64,000 nucleotides of DNA from Clostridium yunnanense (GCF_016595795.1 NZ_JAENHN010000008.1:1-64000); one strand, 5' to 3'; positions 16,380 to 25,724 are shown, counted from the first letter of the stretch. A program made the numbers and translations. Notes: generated from the sequence alone by a model not told the origin.

Positions 16380-18115
16380 TATACCACCTCGCTTTCAATT
16401 AAATCGAAATCTTTAAATTGTTCACAATAAATATCATAGTATCTACCCTTCCTAGTGAGAAGGTCAGCGTGATTTCCTACTTCTTTAATTTCACCGTTTT
16501 CAACAAACAGTATCATATCAGCATTTTTAACAGCGGATATTCTATGAGCAATTATAAAAGTAGTACTTTTTTGTTCTTTATCATTAAGATTCTTAAGAAG
16601 TTCGTATTCTGTTTCCATGTCTAAAGCAGATGTAGAATCATCAAGGATAAGAATTGGAGCCTTTCTTAGAAGAGCTCTAGCAATTGATATTCTTTGCTTT
16701 TGACCACCTGAAAGACCAATACCTCTTTCGCCTATTTCAGTATCGAAGCCTTCTTCGAAAGAAGATATAAAATCATAGCAACAAGCAGTTTTACAAGTTT
16801 CTATAACTTCTTCCATTGACGCACTCTTATTTCCGAACTTCACATTGTTCTCGATAGTATCAGAAAATAAGAAGGTATCTTGTGGTACTACAGACATATT
16901 ACTTCTAAGCTTTTTTAAATCAATATCCTTAACGTTAATTCCATCAACTAAAATTTCACCTGAGGCTACATCATAATATCTACCAACTAATTGGAGTATG
17001 GATGATTTACCAGCACCAGTAGTACCCATTATAGCTACCGTACTTCCAGCAGGGATGTCTAAATTTACATTTTTAAGAACTAACTCATCATTATATTTGA
17101 AGTTAACATTATTAAAGGTTATAGCTCCTTTTATTTCGTCAGGTGATATAGCATCTTCTTTGCTTGCAATATCAGGTTTTCTATCTAGTATCTCAAAAAT
17201 TTTCTTTGCAGATGCTTGATTTTGAGCAAGCATATTAGTTAACCAGCCAAGGTTTCTCATCGGCCAGATAAGGGAATTTAAGTAACCGCTGAATGCTACT
17301 AAGGTTCCTATTGTTATCTCACCTTTTATAACAAAGACACCACCAAGAATAATCATTATTATTAATGAGATATTTGTTAAGAACTCCATAGGAGGAAAGT
17401 ACTTGCCTACAATTTTTGCTTGATTCATATTTAAATCATAATAAGTTCTGTTCATTTTTAAGAATTTAAGAATTTCATGTTTTTCTCTAGTAAAGGCTTT
17501 TACAAGTCTTACTCCAGCTATATTTTCCTGAGCTGTTGTATTAATTTCTGCTGTTTGGTCACTTATGTTGCTGTATACTGATCCAAACTCTTTTTCTAAT
17601 TTTATAGCCATATATCCTATAGGGATCATTATTACGATACATGCTATAGCAAGCTTCCAGCTTAATGCTAGTAATATAACGGTACCGATAATAAAATATA
17701 TAATGTTTTCTACAAAAAGTCTTAAACCAAATCCAATGGTTTGCCAGATGTTTTCTATATCCTCACCGATTCTAGACATCAGTTCACCGGTGTTCATATT
17801 ATCGAAATATTTAAACTCCATAGTTTGAATATGCTCGAATAATTCATTTTTAATATCTCTGTGCACTTTTGCTGCAATAAAGTCAAAGAGAAATTCTTTA
17901 ACATATCCCAGAAGGGCCTTACATAATGTAATTGCTAGGATTCCTCCAAGTGCTGGATATAAAAGTGAATACTGTTTATCTGTAATTACTTTATCAACTA
18001 TTATCTTTTGAAGATAAGGTGTAATGTTGTCTACAGCTATAATTATAATCATGGCCAAAGTGCCTACAATTAGTACAGCTTTGTGTTTAAATAAATAATT
18101 TAAGATTCTTCTCAA
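16379..18115 (-). CDS. ABC exporter half-transporter, first subunit
   Basis: First subunit of the heterodimeric exporter, 578 aa. It starts with TTG at 18115, 6 nt after a GGGGGG ribosome binding site; the open frame extends further upstream but passes through a terminator hairpin and lacks a site. Six membrane helices occupy about residues 10-300. The ATPase domain has Walker A (GTTGAGKSS), signature LSGGQKQ and Walker B (ILILDDSTSALD). The residue after the Walker B run is Asp in place of the catalytic Glu, so this subunit is the degenerate ATPase site of the pair. That asymmetry is normal in BmrCD-like exporters. Substrate is unknown; drug export is inferred. Confidence 0.93.
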   Translation of the reverse strand: MRRILNYLFKHKAVLIVGTLAMIIIIAVDNITPYLQKIIVDKVITDKQYSLLYPALGGILAITLCKALLGYVKEFLFDFIAAKVHRDIKNELFEHIQTMEFKYFDNMNTGELMSRIGEDIENIWQTIGFGLRLFVENIIYFIIGTVILLALSWKLAIACIVIMIPIGYMAIKLEKEFGSVYSNISDQTAEINTTAQENIAGVRLVKAFTREKHEILKFLKMNRTYYDLNMNQAKIVGKYFPPMEFLTNISLIIMIILGGVFVIKGEITIGTLVAFSGYLNSLIWPMRNLGWLTNMLAQNQASAKKIFEILDRKPDIASKEDAISPDEIKGAITFNNVNFKYNDELVLKNVNLDIPAGSTVAIMGTTGAGKSSILQLVGRYYDVASGEILVDGINVKDIDLKKLRSNMSVVPQDTFLFSDTIENNVKFGNKSASMEEVIETCKTACCYDFISSFEEGFDTEIGERGIGLSGGQKQRISIARALLRKAPILILDDSTSALDMETEYELLKNLNDKEQKSTTFIIAHRISAVKNADMILFVENGEIKEVGNHADLLTRKGRYYDIYCEQFKDFDLIESEVV

Positions 18116-18156
18116 ATCTATTCCCCCCTTTTTTGTTTGTACATGATGCCCATTTA

Positions 18157-18197
18157 TGCAAAAAAAGGCCATGGATATCCCACGACCTTTTTTGCAT
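18157..18197 (-). terminator. Second leader terminator of the exporter operon
   Basis: On the minus strand GGTCGTGG (18187-18180) pairs with CCATGGCC (18174-18167), extended by A6/T7 flanks, and ends in a T7 run. It lies 40-80 nt before the first exporter gene and after the leader ORF. Confidence 0.8.
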
Positions 18198-18205
18198 AAA
18201 AACAC

Positions 18206-18238
18206 AATATAAAAAGTCATGAGCAATAGCCCATGACC
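18206..18238 (-). terminator. First leader terminator of the exporter operon
   Basis: On the minus strand GTCATGGGC (18237-18229) pairs with GCTCATGAC (18224-18216) around a 4-base loop and is followed by TTTTT. The loop side (18232-18225) can instead pair with leader-ORF bases 18306-18299, giving a candidate antiterminator. Confidence 0.8.
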
Positions 18239-18270
18239 TAAATACATACAAAGCTCTGAATTGTCAATAA

Positions 18271-18375
18271 TTACTCGACAATAAAACTCGTAGAGATAGG
18301 GCTACTGTTAATAGTTATTAAGTTATTTGATTTTCTAAATTTGCCGTTCATAAAATTAAACATTACTACCAACAT
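18271..18375 (-). CDS. Leader peptide of the ABC exporter operon
   Basis: A 34-aa ORF beginning MLVVMFNFMNGKFRK and ending in SFIVE. A very strong ribosome binding site (AAAGGAGGT) lies 6 nt before its ATG. It is the first ORF after a consensus promoter and is followed by two intrinsic terminators before the exporter genes. This is the arrangement of the BmrB leader that controls bmrCD in Bacillus by ribosome stalling; the peptide itself is not similar in any obvious way. Its product is probably not important, only its translation is. The call is inference from architecture. Confidence 0.75.
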   Translation of the reverse strand: MLVVMFNFMNGKFRKSNNLITINSSPISTSFIVE

Positions 18376-18426
18376 GGTCCTACCTCCTTTTCGTTAAAAT
18401 TTATTTAATGAAATTACTTTAATAAC

Positions 18427-18456
18427 ATTATATACGGATTACTCAGAAAGTGTCAA
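18427..18456 (-). promoter_or_regulatory. Promoter of the leader peptide-exporter operon
   Basis: Perfect TTGACA (18456-18451) and TATAAT (18432-18427), with an 18-nt spacer, on the minus strand. The start near 18420 gives a leader of about 305 nt. Confidence 0.85.
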
Positions 18457-18822
18457 AGGTTTTTTCCAATATTTTTAAATTTATAATAATATCCAAAAGT
18501 TTCTATAAACATATAGTAGAGTTTTAGAATTTAAACCAATATTTTAAACTTTTCCAAATACGTAACCTAAAAATAACTATTATACTTTTAATTTCGTATA
18601 TAATCTTGAATATACAAGCAAAGATGCACCAGTTCGATCTGAAATCTATTTTTAAAAACATTATGCGTTCTGGTGAGAAAATTAAAAAAAATAAATTTTA
18701 TCAATGAAGTGATATAGATATAGATTGCAAATTAGCGAAGGATTTTTATTATATAAGTTGCCGTTAATTGTATGCACAAATAATGAAAATTATTACTATT
18801 AATAAAGAGAGGAGTATTAATA
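18457..18822. other. Divergent intergenic region
   Basis: 366 nt of AT-rich DNA between the exporter leader and the YdcF-like gene. No small ORF with a ribosome binding site, no terminator and no strong promoter was seen. Confidence 0.5.
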
Positions 18823-19389
18823 ATGAAAAAGAGGATTAAGATGTTTCTTTCTATAATTATATTAGTGTTTATAGCAGTAGAAATATTTATATTTTGGATT
18901 CCACTTTTTACAACACCTGATAAGAGTGATGCCATAGTAGTATTGGGATGTAGAATAAGAGGTGAGACACCAAGTGCTTTCTTAACAGCTAGAACCGAAG
19001 AAGCAGCGGAACTTTTTAAAAATGGTTATGGTAAATATATAATAGTTTCTGGGGGAAAGGGACAGGGAGAAAGTATTTCTGAGGCAGAAGGAATGAAAAG
19101 GATTTTATTAAGTAAAGGAATAGATGAAGACAAAATAATCATGGAAGATAAGTCAACTAGTACTGCTGAAAATATAAAATTTACATCTAAAATAATGCAG
19201 TTAAACAACTTTAATAGTGCAGTGGTGGTATCCAATGAGTTTCATCTTAGGAGAGCTCAGATTTTATGCAAGAGAAATAAGATTTCAGCTACGTATAAAG
19301 GAGTATTAGTTAAAGCATATGTTGCCAATGAAATATATGGTGCTATTAGAGAAATTCCAGGTATAATTAAGGATCTAATAGTAAGATAG
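18823..19389 (+). CDS. YdcF/SanA-like DUF218 protein
   Basis: Membrane-anchored protein of the YdcF-like fold, 188 aa. One N-terminal membrane helix (about residues 7-28) precedes the domain, which begins SDAIVVLGCRIRGETPS and contains YIIVSGGKGQGESISEAEGM and STSTAENIKF. The family has been linked to envelope integrity (SanA) but the reaction is unknown. AGAGAGGAG lies 8 nt before the ATG. The next gene starts 30 nt downstream, so the two may be co-transcribed. Confidence 0.88.
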   Translation: MKKRIKMFLSIIILVFIAVEIFIFWIPLFTTPDKSDAIVVLGCRIRGETPSAFLTARTEEAAELFKNGYGKYIIVSGGKGQGESISEAEGMKRILLSKGIDEDKIIMEDKSTSTAENIKFTSKIMQLNNFNSAVVVSNEFHLRRAQILCKRNKISATYKGVLVKAYVANEIYGAIREIPGIIKDLIVR

Positions 19390-19419
19390 TTTATTATAAA
19401 AAGTATTGGAGTGTTAGGT

Positions 19420-20373
19420 ATGTATTGGGAGTTAAATGAGAAAATAAGAAACGCTAAAGAGGAAATTAAGGAAAAAGAACATATTGAGAGAAAGATTAAT
19501 TCAGCTGAAGAATTATTAACAGAATATGAAAGAGAGCTAAAAGATATTAAAGCAAGACTTCATAAAGAAGAAATGGATATAAAAAAATTTGAAGGAATAA
19601 CTTTATCAAACTTCCTAGCTTTACTTTTTCATAACAAAGAAGAAAAATTAGATAAAGAGAAGCAGGAATATATTGAAGCTAAGATAAAATTTGATCAATG
19701 CGAGCAAAAAATAAAAGCTGTAAAAGATGATTTAAAGTTACTTAAAGAAAAATTTAGTGTAGTTAGTAATGCAGTTGTTAAGTACAAAAATCTTATTGAA
19801 GAAAAAGAAGCTGATATGAAAAACTTTGGAAGTTGGGCAACAAAAGAGAAATTAAATATTATGGAGAATGATAGATTAAATCTCTCTGCAAGTATAAAAG
19901 AACTAAGCGAAGCAATTTCTGCAGGCGAAAGATTACTTGGAGCCATCGACAATGCAAATGAAAGTATATCCAGTGCAATGAATTGGGGAAAAGCTGATAT
20001 ATTTATGGACAGTATGTTCATCTCCATGGCAAAACATCAAAAGATTGATGATGCTCAGGCTAAACTTAATAACATCCCATACCTCGTAGATAAGTTTAAA
20101 AAAGAATTGTCTGATGTATCTGTAGTTTCAAATGAAATCTCACAAACTATTACTTTCTCTTCTTTTACTAAAACCTTTGATATATTTTTTGATAATATAT
20201 TTACCGATATAGCAGTGCAGTCGAAGATTGAAGATAGCTATTATAAGCTTAAAAATCTAAGGGCGGAAGTAGAACGTTGTGCAAATAGACTTCAATATAA
20301 AATAGAAGAAGATCAAAATAAGTTGATTAAATTAGATCTCGAAATAAATAAATTCATAGAAGAAGAGCTTTAA
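19420..20373 (+). CDS. Coiled-coil protein of unknown function
   Basis: 317 aa, not recognised. Residues about 1-175 are a long coiled coil of Lys/Glu heptads, interrupted by a short hydrophobic stretch LSNFLALLFHN. A second helical part spans about 200-317 and ends in another coiled coil. No signal peptide or membrane helix is evident. The ATG at 19420 is preferred over an upstream GTG, since the GGAG box is 8 nt before it. It is probably in one operon with the YdcF-like gene and ends at its own terminator. Homologues may exist in other clostridia as hypothetical proteins. Confidence 0.75.
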   Translation: MYWELNEKIRNAKEEIKEKEHIERKINSAEELLTEYERELKDIKARLHKEEMDIKKFEGITLSNFLALLFHNKEEKLDKEKQEYIEAKIKFDQCEQKIKAVKDDLKLLKEKFSVVSNAVVKYKNLIEEKEADMKNFGSWATKEKLNIMENDRLNLSASIKELSEAISAGERLLGAIDNANESISSAMNWGKADIFMDSMFISMAKHQKIDDAQAKLNNIPYLVDKFKKELSDVSVVSNEISQTITFSSFTKTFDIFFDNIFTDIAVQSKIEDSYYKLKNLRAEVERCANRLQYKIEEDQNKLIKLDLEINKFIEEEL

Positions 20374-20392
20374 AACCATTATGTGAAAATTT

Positions 20393-20428
20393 AGGTCAGG
20401 GACAGGATTAATGTTGCCTGATCTTTTT
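20393..20428 (+). terminator. Terminator after the coiled-coil gene
   Basis: AGGTCAGG (20393-20400) pairs with CCTGATCT (20417-20424) with one G-U pair, followed by TTTTT. Confidence 0.75.
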
Positions 20429-20564
20429 GTTGTATAGTAAAATAGCTAAGATAATCGGTTATTAAATAAATGTAAACGATATTGCTATATTATAGAAAGT
20501 GAAGTAAAGTAGTTATATAGTTTAATATTTTGATATACTACATTAATATTTTAAGGAGGTAAAT

Positions 20565-21857
20565 ATGGCTAGAGATACAAAAAAGAATTTAAGAAATAAG
20601 ATTATCTATTCAGTATTTGTAAGGAATCATGGTAAAAGTGGAACTTTCAAAGATGTAGAAGATGACCTTAAAAGGATAAAAGAATTAGGTACAGATATAG
20701 TCTGGTTCATGCCTATACACCCTATAGGAGAAAAAAATAGAAAAGGTTCTTTAGGTTCACCTTATGCTATAAAGGACTATAGAGGTGTGAATTCAGAGTA
20801 TGGAACGTTGGAAGACTTTAAACGCTTGATAGATAAGATTCACTCTCTAGATATGTTATGTATGATAGATGTAGTTTATAATCATACTTCACCTGATTCA
20901 TGGCTGGTGGACAATCATCCGGAGTATTTTTACAAGAAGCCTGATGGAAAAATGGGTAATAAGGTTGGTGATTGGACTGATATAGTAGATTTAGATTATA
21001 ACAATAAAGATTTATGGAACTATCAGATAGAAACTTTAAAATATTGGGCATCAGTAGGGGTAGATGGATTTAGATGTGACGTAGCTCCACTAGTTCCATT
21101 AGACTTTTGGTTGTCTGCTAGGCAAGCGGTTGCACAAGTGAATCCAGATCATATATGGCTTTCTGAGACCGTACACCCTCATTTTTTACTTGAGATGAGA
21201 AAGAATGGATTTGTAGGATTATCTGATAGCGAGATATATCAAGCGTTTGATATAACTTATGATTATGATGTAAATGTAGAATATACGGGGTATTTTAATG
21301 GAAATAACGACTTAAGAGCTTATATAGATAAAGTGAAAATGCAGGATGCCATGTATCCAGATAATTATGTAAAGCTTAGATTTTTAGAAAACCATGACCA
21401 GCCTAGAGCAAAAAAACTAATACCTGACGAAGAAACATTAAAGATTTGGACCGGTTTTCTTTACTTTCAAAAAGGAACAACTTTAATATATGCAGGTCAA
21501 GAAGTACTAGATGATAAATGTCCTAGTTTATTTGATATGGATAAAATTCAGTGGAATAATATAAATGATGAGTACATGGAGCTGATGAAAAGGTTAGCGG
21601 TTTTGAAGAAAAGGCAAATAGTAGCACAAGGATTTTATGCACTTGATTATTTAGAGAATGGTGTAGTATATGGATCTTATGAATATGAAGATTCAATATT
21701 AGTGGGTATTTTCAACTTAGAAAAGAAAAAAGGTAATATAGAAGTACCTTTGAGGGATGGGGTTTATAATAATATTATAGACAATAGCCCTGTATCGATT
21801 GTCAACGGAAAACATGAACTTGTAAATAAGCCCGTCATTCTAGAAAGTGGCCTTTAG
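20565..21857 (+). CDS. GH13 alpha-amylase-family enzyme
   Basis: Intracellular glycoside hydrolase family 13 protein, 430 aa. Conserved regions are complete: DVVYNHTS (I), GFRCDVA with nucleophile Asp172 (II), WLSETVH with acid/base Glu201 (III) and FLENHDQPR with Asp278 (IV). There is no signal peptide, so it should act on imported or stored alpha-glucans. The length fits a minimal GH13 with a short C-terminal beta domain. AAGGAGGT precedes the ATG. Specificity (alpha-amylase, maltodextrinase, glucosidase) cannot be assigned. It is a single gene. Confidence 0.92.
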   Translation: MARDTKKNLRNKIIYSVFVRNHGKSGTFKDVEDDLKRIKELGTDIVWFMPIHPIGEKNRKGSLGSPYAIKDYRGVNSEYGTLEDFKRLIDKIHSLDMLCMIDVVYNHTSPDSWLVDNHPEYFYKKPDGKMGNKVGDWTDIVDLDYNNKDLWNYQIETLKYWASVGVDGFRCDVAPLVPLDFWLSARQAVAQVNPDHIWLSETVHPHFLLEMRKNGFVGLSDSEIYQAFDITYDYDVNVEYTGYFNGNNDLRAYIDKVKMQDAMYPDNYVKLRFLENHDQPRAKKLIPDEETLKIWTGFLYFQKGTTLIYAGQEVLDDKCPSLFDMDKIQWNNINDEYMELMKRLAVLKKRQIVAQGFYALDYLENGVVYGSYEYEDSILVGIFNLEKKKGNIEVPLRDGVYNNIIDNSPVSIVNGKHELVNKPVILESGL

Positions 21858-21907
21858 GATATTTAAACTAGATTGATAGGGCATAAAGCAGACTACTGTA
21901 AAATTTA

Positions 21908-22104
21908 AGGTGTACCATTTCAATATGAAAATTATTTTTAAAATTCCTATACATTCTGACAGGATAGTTTACAAATATAAGCTTCATTATTGAGTGGTAC
22001 ACCTATAGAGATAGTACTTCATATTGAAGGTTATCAAAATAAAGCTCCGTAGCTTTAGCGAAAACAGTATTTTGAGCCGAATAATTGAAGTAGGCTATCT
22101 CTAT
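21908..22104. other. Two tandem long hairpins, possible structured RNA
   Basis: Arms AGGTGTACCA (21908-21917) and TGGTACACCT (21995-22004) are perfectly complementary. They are directly followed by ATAGAGATAG (22005-22014) and CTATCTCTAT (22095-22104), also perfectly complementary. The stems continue imperfectly inward. The second has nested stems TCAAAATA/TATTTTGA (22034-22041, 22068-22075) and AAAGCT/AGCTTT (22041-22046, 22051-22056). No U-tract follows either hairpin. It lies between convergent GH13 and murC genes. It could be a bidirectional terminator, a small RNA or a mobile-type repeat. Confidence 0.5.
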
Positions 22105-22138
22105 TATATTTATAAATATCTATTATGACTTAAATTGT

Positions 22139-23515
22139 CTATGATTTTAAGAATAGTTCTCCAACCTTAACAACATCTCCTGCACCAACAGTGATTAAAA
22201 TATCTCCGTTAGAAACTTTATTTTTTACGTAATTAACAGCTTCTTCGTGAGAGTGCACATTCACGCAGGATATTCCTTTAGATCTTATAGCATCTCCCAA
22301 TTCATCTGAGCTTACTAAACCAGTATTTTTTTCTCTAGCCGCATAGATATCCATAAGAACCAGTTCATCAGCGTCATTGAATGCTTCAGTAAATTCGTTG
22401 AATAAACTCTTGGTTCTTGTATAAGTATGTGGTTGAAAGACGCAACAAACTGATTTATGTGGTATATTCTTTGCTGTGCTCAACGTTGCCTTGATTTCTA
22501 CTGGGTGGTGAGCATAATCATCAATTACTGTAACACCTGATTTTTTTCCTTTAAGTTCAAATCGCTTATGAGCATTTCTAAATGCAAATAGCCCGTCTAT
22601 TATATCTTTAGGCTGCAATTCAAATATAAGTCCAATGCATATTGAACAAAGAGCGTTTAAAATATTATGCTTTCCAGGTACATTCAAACTAACGGAAAAT
22701 AGGTTGGTACTATTTTTGAATACGTCAAAGGTAGCACAACCATTTTCATCAAATGATATATTTTTTGCAGTTACATCACCGCTGTCTATTCCATAGGTTA
22801 AAATATTACATTTTGAATTGTTCATTACTGACATTACTCTAGGATCATCTGCATAACCCACTAGATAGCCGGCATCAGGAATTATTGATGAAAATTTCTG
22901 GAATGTCTCTTGAATATGATCAATATCTCTGTAGTAATCAAGATGATCTGCATCAATATTCAATATAATACCTATAAATGGTGAGAACTTTAAAAATGAT
23001 TCTTTATACTCACATGCTTCTGTTATGAAATATTCACTATTTCCTATCTTAAAGTTACCATCTATAATATCTAAGTCTCCACCAACCAATATAGTTGGAT
23101 CTAAATCTGCTTTTAACGTTATATGAGAAATCATAGATGTACATGTAGTCTTACCATGAGTACCAGCTACAGCAACACCATACTTATGACCTAACATTAT
23201 CTTACCTAGGAACTCAGCTCTATCCATTAATGCTATATTTGATCTCTTAGCCTCTAATATTTCTGGATTATCTGAAGGAATTGCAGCAGTGTATACCACC
23301 AAGTCTACATTCTTAAGATTCTCACTATTATGCCCTATGTAAATTTCTGCACCTTCGTTTTTAAGCCTGTTTGTTATTTCGGATTCTTTAGCATCTGATC
23401 CTGATACTTTGTATCCTTCTCTTAATAGAATAGCAGCAAGACCACTCATACTTATCCCACCGATACCTATAAAATGAACTTTTTTATTTTTATCTTTTAT
23501 AAAATTAAATGACAA
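22139..23515 (-). CDS. murC: UDP-N-acetylmuramate-L-alanine ligase
   Basis: Adds L-alanine to UDP-MurNAc in cytoplasmic peptidoglycan precursor synthesis, 458 aa. The N-terminal nucleotide-binding motif is [15 protein letters not shown]; the ATP loop is [22 protein letters not shown] is the Mur ligase C-terminal signature. The start is TTG at 23515 because AAAGGAG lies 8 nt upstream; the ATG nine codons earlier lacks a site. It is isolated from other mur genes, as is common in clostridia. Confidence 0.96.
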   Translation of the reverse strand: MSFNFIKDKNKKVHFIGIGGISMSGLAAILLREGYKVSGSDAKESEITNRLKNEGAEIYIGHNSENLKNVDLVVYTAAIPSDNPEILEAKRSNIALMDRAEFLGKIMLGHKYGVAVAGTHGKTTCTSMISHITLKADLDPTILVGGDLDIIDGNFKIGNSEYFITEACEYKESFLKFSPFIGIILNIDADHLDYYRDIDHIQETFQKFSSIIPDAGYLVGYADDPRVMSVMNNSKCNILTYGIDSGDVTAKNISFDENGCATFDVFKNSTNLFSVSLNVPGKHNILNALCSICIGLIFELQPKDIIDGLFAFRNAHKRFELKGKKSGVTVIDDYAHHPVEIKATLSTAKNIPHKSVCCVFQPHTYTRTKSLFNEFTEAFNDADELVLMDIYAAREKNTGLVSSDELGDAIRSKGISCVNVHSHEEAVNYVKNKVSNGDILITVGAGDVVKVGELFLKS

Positions 23516-24148
23516 GATATCAACTCCTTTATAAGTTACCATCTATAATTATATACATTTTTTTTAAATTGAACACGTATGAAAACATAATTCATAATTA
23601 TTTTATGAAAAAAGGCTAAATATGTTACTGTTATTTAAAAAAATCAAATTGTTGTTATTAATGAGATAATAATGTATGATTTATTATAGTAGACAATCTT
23701 ATCTGTGATCTAAATATTAAGGTGATATCTTTCTAAATTTTGAATTCTCAAAGAACTCTGTTTGAAAAATTGAATTTTATATTAATTACATTGATTTGAG
23801 TAAAGCATTATAGGAACTTAACTTCAAGTAGTAAGTTAGATGTGTTGAATGACATAGGCGCATGCTTTTCTGATGTACATAACTCAAGAACACATAAATG
23901 GACCCCATACATAAGTAGACCATGGCTTATATTACATTTTACTATGAAGTGATACATGTCTATAAAATTAAGAAATAATTAATATATATAACATAAATTC
24001 TAAATAATTTATATTTATAATTATATTTATAATTACAATTCATAGTAGATACACTTAAATTCAATGTTTTTAATTTTTAGAGTTGAAAGATTAAAGCCTA
24101 GAAAGGTTTATTTAATGAAACCTAAGTAAAGGAGATCGCGCATAAATT
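23516..24148. other. Long divergent intergenic region
   Basis: 633 nt between murC and the papain-fold gene. I see AT-rich sequence, a slightly GC-richer stretch around 23850-23930 and a short hairpin just before the rightward gene. No ORF with a ribosome binding site, riboswitch motif or clear promoter could be supported. Confidence 0.5.
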
Positions 24149-24715
24149 ATGGAAGATAGATATATATATTTGGTTTTTTCAAAGACAGGAACATGGCTTT
24201 CTAAGATAATATACCTAATCACAAAAAACAAGTATGCCCACTCTTCGCTGAGTATTGATGATACTTTCACTAAGATGTATTCCTTCGGAAGAACAAGGCC
24301 TAGAAATCCCTTTTCTGGAGGATTTGTACAAGAAAATTTATATGAAGGTGTATATAGTATATTTAAAGATAGTGAATGCATAATTTACAGGATAAAGGTT
24401 TCAGAAGAACAATATGATCAAATTATATCAGAAATCAATAAGTTTATTACTTCTAAGAGTGAACTTAAGTATAATTTTATAGGCCTATTTGGTGTTTGGT
24501 TTAATAAACCTATAAAGAGGAAAAATCATTATTTCTGCACTCAGTTTGTTTCGCAAGTATTATCAAATAGCAATATATATAAGTTTGATAAAAAGTCGGA
24601 GCTTATTAAAAGTGATGATATAATAAAGATTCCTAATAAAGAATTAGTTTATAAAGGATATATTTATAAGTATTCCAAAAGCCTTACTATGATTAATGAA
24701 TTACTAGAAGCGTAG
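24149..24715 (+). CDS. Permuted papain-fold (YiiX/YebB-like) hydrolase
   Basis: 188 aa, probably a cysteine amidase or peptidase of the permuted NlpC/P60 group. The family order is His before Cys: KYAHSSLSID (His31) and HYFCTQFVSQVL (Cys130). No signal peptide is evident, so it may act inside the cell. An AAAGGAG box lies about 15 nt before the ATG, a long spacing; an unusual start codon just upstream is possible. The next gene encodes another papain-fold protein. Substrate unknown. Confidence 0.75.
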   Translation: MEDRYIYLVFSKTGTWLSKIIYLITKNKYAHSSLSIDDTFTKMYSFGRTRPRNPFSGGFVQENLYEGVYSIFKDSECIIYRIKVSEEQYDQIISEINKFITSKSELKYNFIGLFGVWFNKPIKRKNHYFCTQFVSQVLSNSNIYKFDKKSELIKSDDIIKIPNKELVYKGYIYKYSKSLTMINELLEA

Positions 24716-24773
24716 TTAAGGGCTCTTATATTGAACAAGCTTAATTTGATAGTTGATTTAGTGAACCTATATA

Positions 24774-24827
24774 AAAAGGCAGTTGCAAAATGAACAAAAC
24801 TAGTTCGTTTGTCAACTGCTCTTTTTA
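24774..24827 (+). terminator. Terminator after the YiiX-like gene
   Basis: GCAGTTG (24779-24785) pairs with CAACTGC (24813-24819), with an inner GAAC/GTTC stem, then a T5 run. Confidence 0.85.
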
Positions 24828-24925
24828 TTGTATACGAAAAGTATAAAAATTTATTGCTACATAAACATATAAAGTGATACTAAGTGTACTTCCTTTACGT
24901 ATAGTTTTTGAAAGAGGTGACTTAT

Positions 24926-25630
24926 TTGAGCATATTTAAAAAATATATGTTAATTTCACTGATTATTTTAGCTATTGTTTCCATGTATTATGCTGTTAAT
25001 CTTATAGAAAATAAGTATAAAGAGTTATTAGAAAATAACCTAACAAAGTTCTTCTTCAAAAGTGATTTTAAGGTGCCTGACAAATATTCTAATGTTGATA
25101 GAAATAATAATGGAATAGCAGATCCTCTTGATATAGTGAGTTCAGCAAGGAAGGAAGTAGAAATGAAGACAAAGTACAAAAGTAATTATTATTATGGAGG
25201 ATATCCTCCGGAAGGTGAAGGTGTTTGTACAGATGTAATATGGAGAGGGTTGAAAGGTGCTGGAGTTGATTTGAAAACTCTTATGGATAAGGACATAAAA
25301 GAAAACAAGAAGAGTTATATAAGAGTTGGTCAAACTCCAGACCCTAATATAGATTTTAGGAGAGTTCCAAACCAAAATGTGTTTTTTCAGAAAAAATGCA
25401 TTTCTGTTACTACGGAACTTAAGGAAAGAGATTCTGAAAACTTACAGCAATGGCAACCAGGTGACATTGTAGTTTTTTTGCAAGATTATGAACATGTAGC
25501 TATAGTTTCTGATAAAAGAGACGAGGACGGAATTCCTTATGTTATTCATAACACTAATCCAAATGCTAGTGAAGTTAAGCTTTCTTGGTTTAAGTGCCCT
25601 ATAGATGGGCATTATAGATGGAACTACTAA
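24926..25630 (+). CDS. Membrane-anchored DUF1287 protein
   Basis: 234 aa, NlpC/P60-related fold. A single N-terminal membrane helix (about residues 7-26) anchors an extracytoplasmic domain. DUF1287 hallmarks are GEGVCTDVIWR (Cys101), PDPNIDFRRVPN, WQPGDIVVFL and EHVAIVSD (His190). A Ca-binding-type loop DRNNNGIADPLDI precedes them. The TTG at 24926 is the preferred start since AGAGGTGA lies 5 nt upstream. Members are thought to be amidases acting on the cell wall, but no activity is established. It follows another papain-fold gene but is separated by a terminator. Confidence 0.85.
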   Translation: MSIFKKYMLISLIILAIVSMYYAVNLIENKYKELLENNLTKFFFKSDFKVPDKYSNVDRNNNGIADPLDIVSSARKEVEMKTKYKSNYYYGGYPPEGEGVCTDVIWRGLKGAGVDLKTLMDKDIKENKKSYIRVGQTPDPNIDFRRVPNQNVFFQKKCISVTTELKERDSENLQQWQPGDIVVFLQDYEHVAIVSDKRDEDGIPYVIHNTNPNASEVKLSWFKCPIDGHYRWNY

Positions 25631-25724
25631 TCTTATATTATAAATAAGGGTTAATTTCAAAGATATTACTAAGAATAAAAAGAGATGTATTGATGAAAAA
25701 TATTTTTGAAAGGAGTTGATGAAA

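Noticed and set aside
18116-18247. N-terminal extension of the first exporter subunit
   Set aside because: The open frame crosses a terminator hairpin and lacks a ribosome binding site, while the TTG at 18115 has GGGGGG at the right distance and gives the usual length.
20471-20484. cre-like TGTAAACGATATTG upstream of the GH13 gene
   Set aside because: Two mismatches at conserved positions and poor symmetry; chance is likely in AT-rich DNA.
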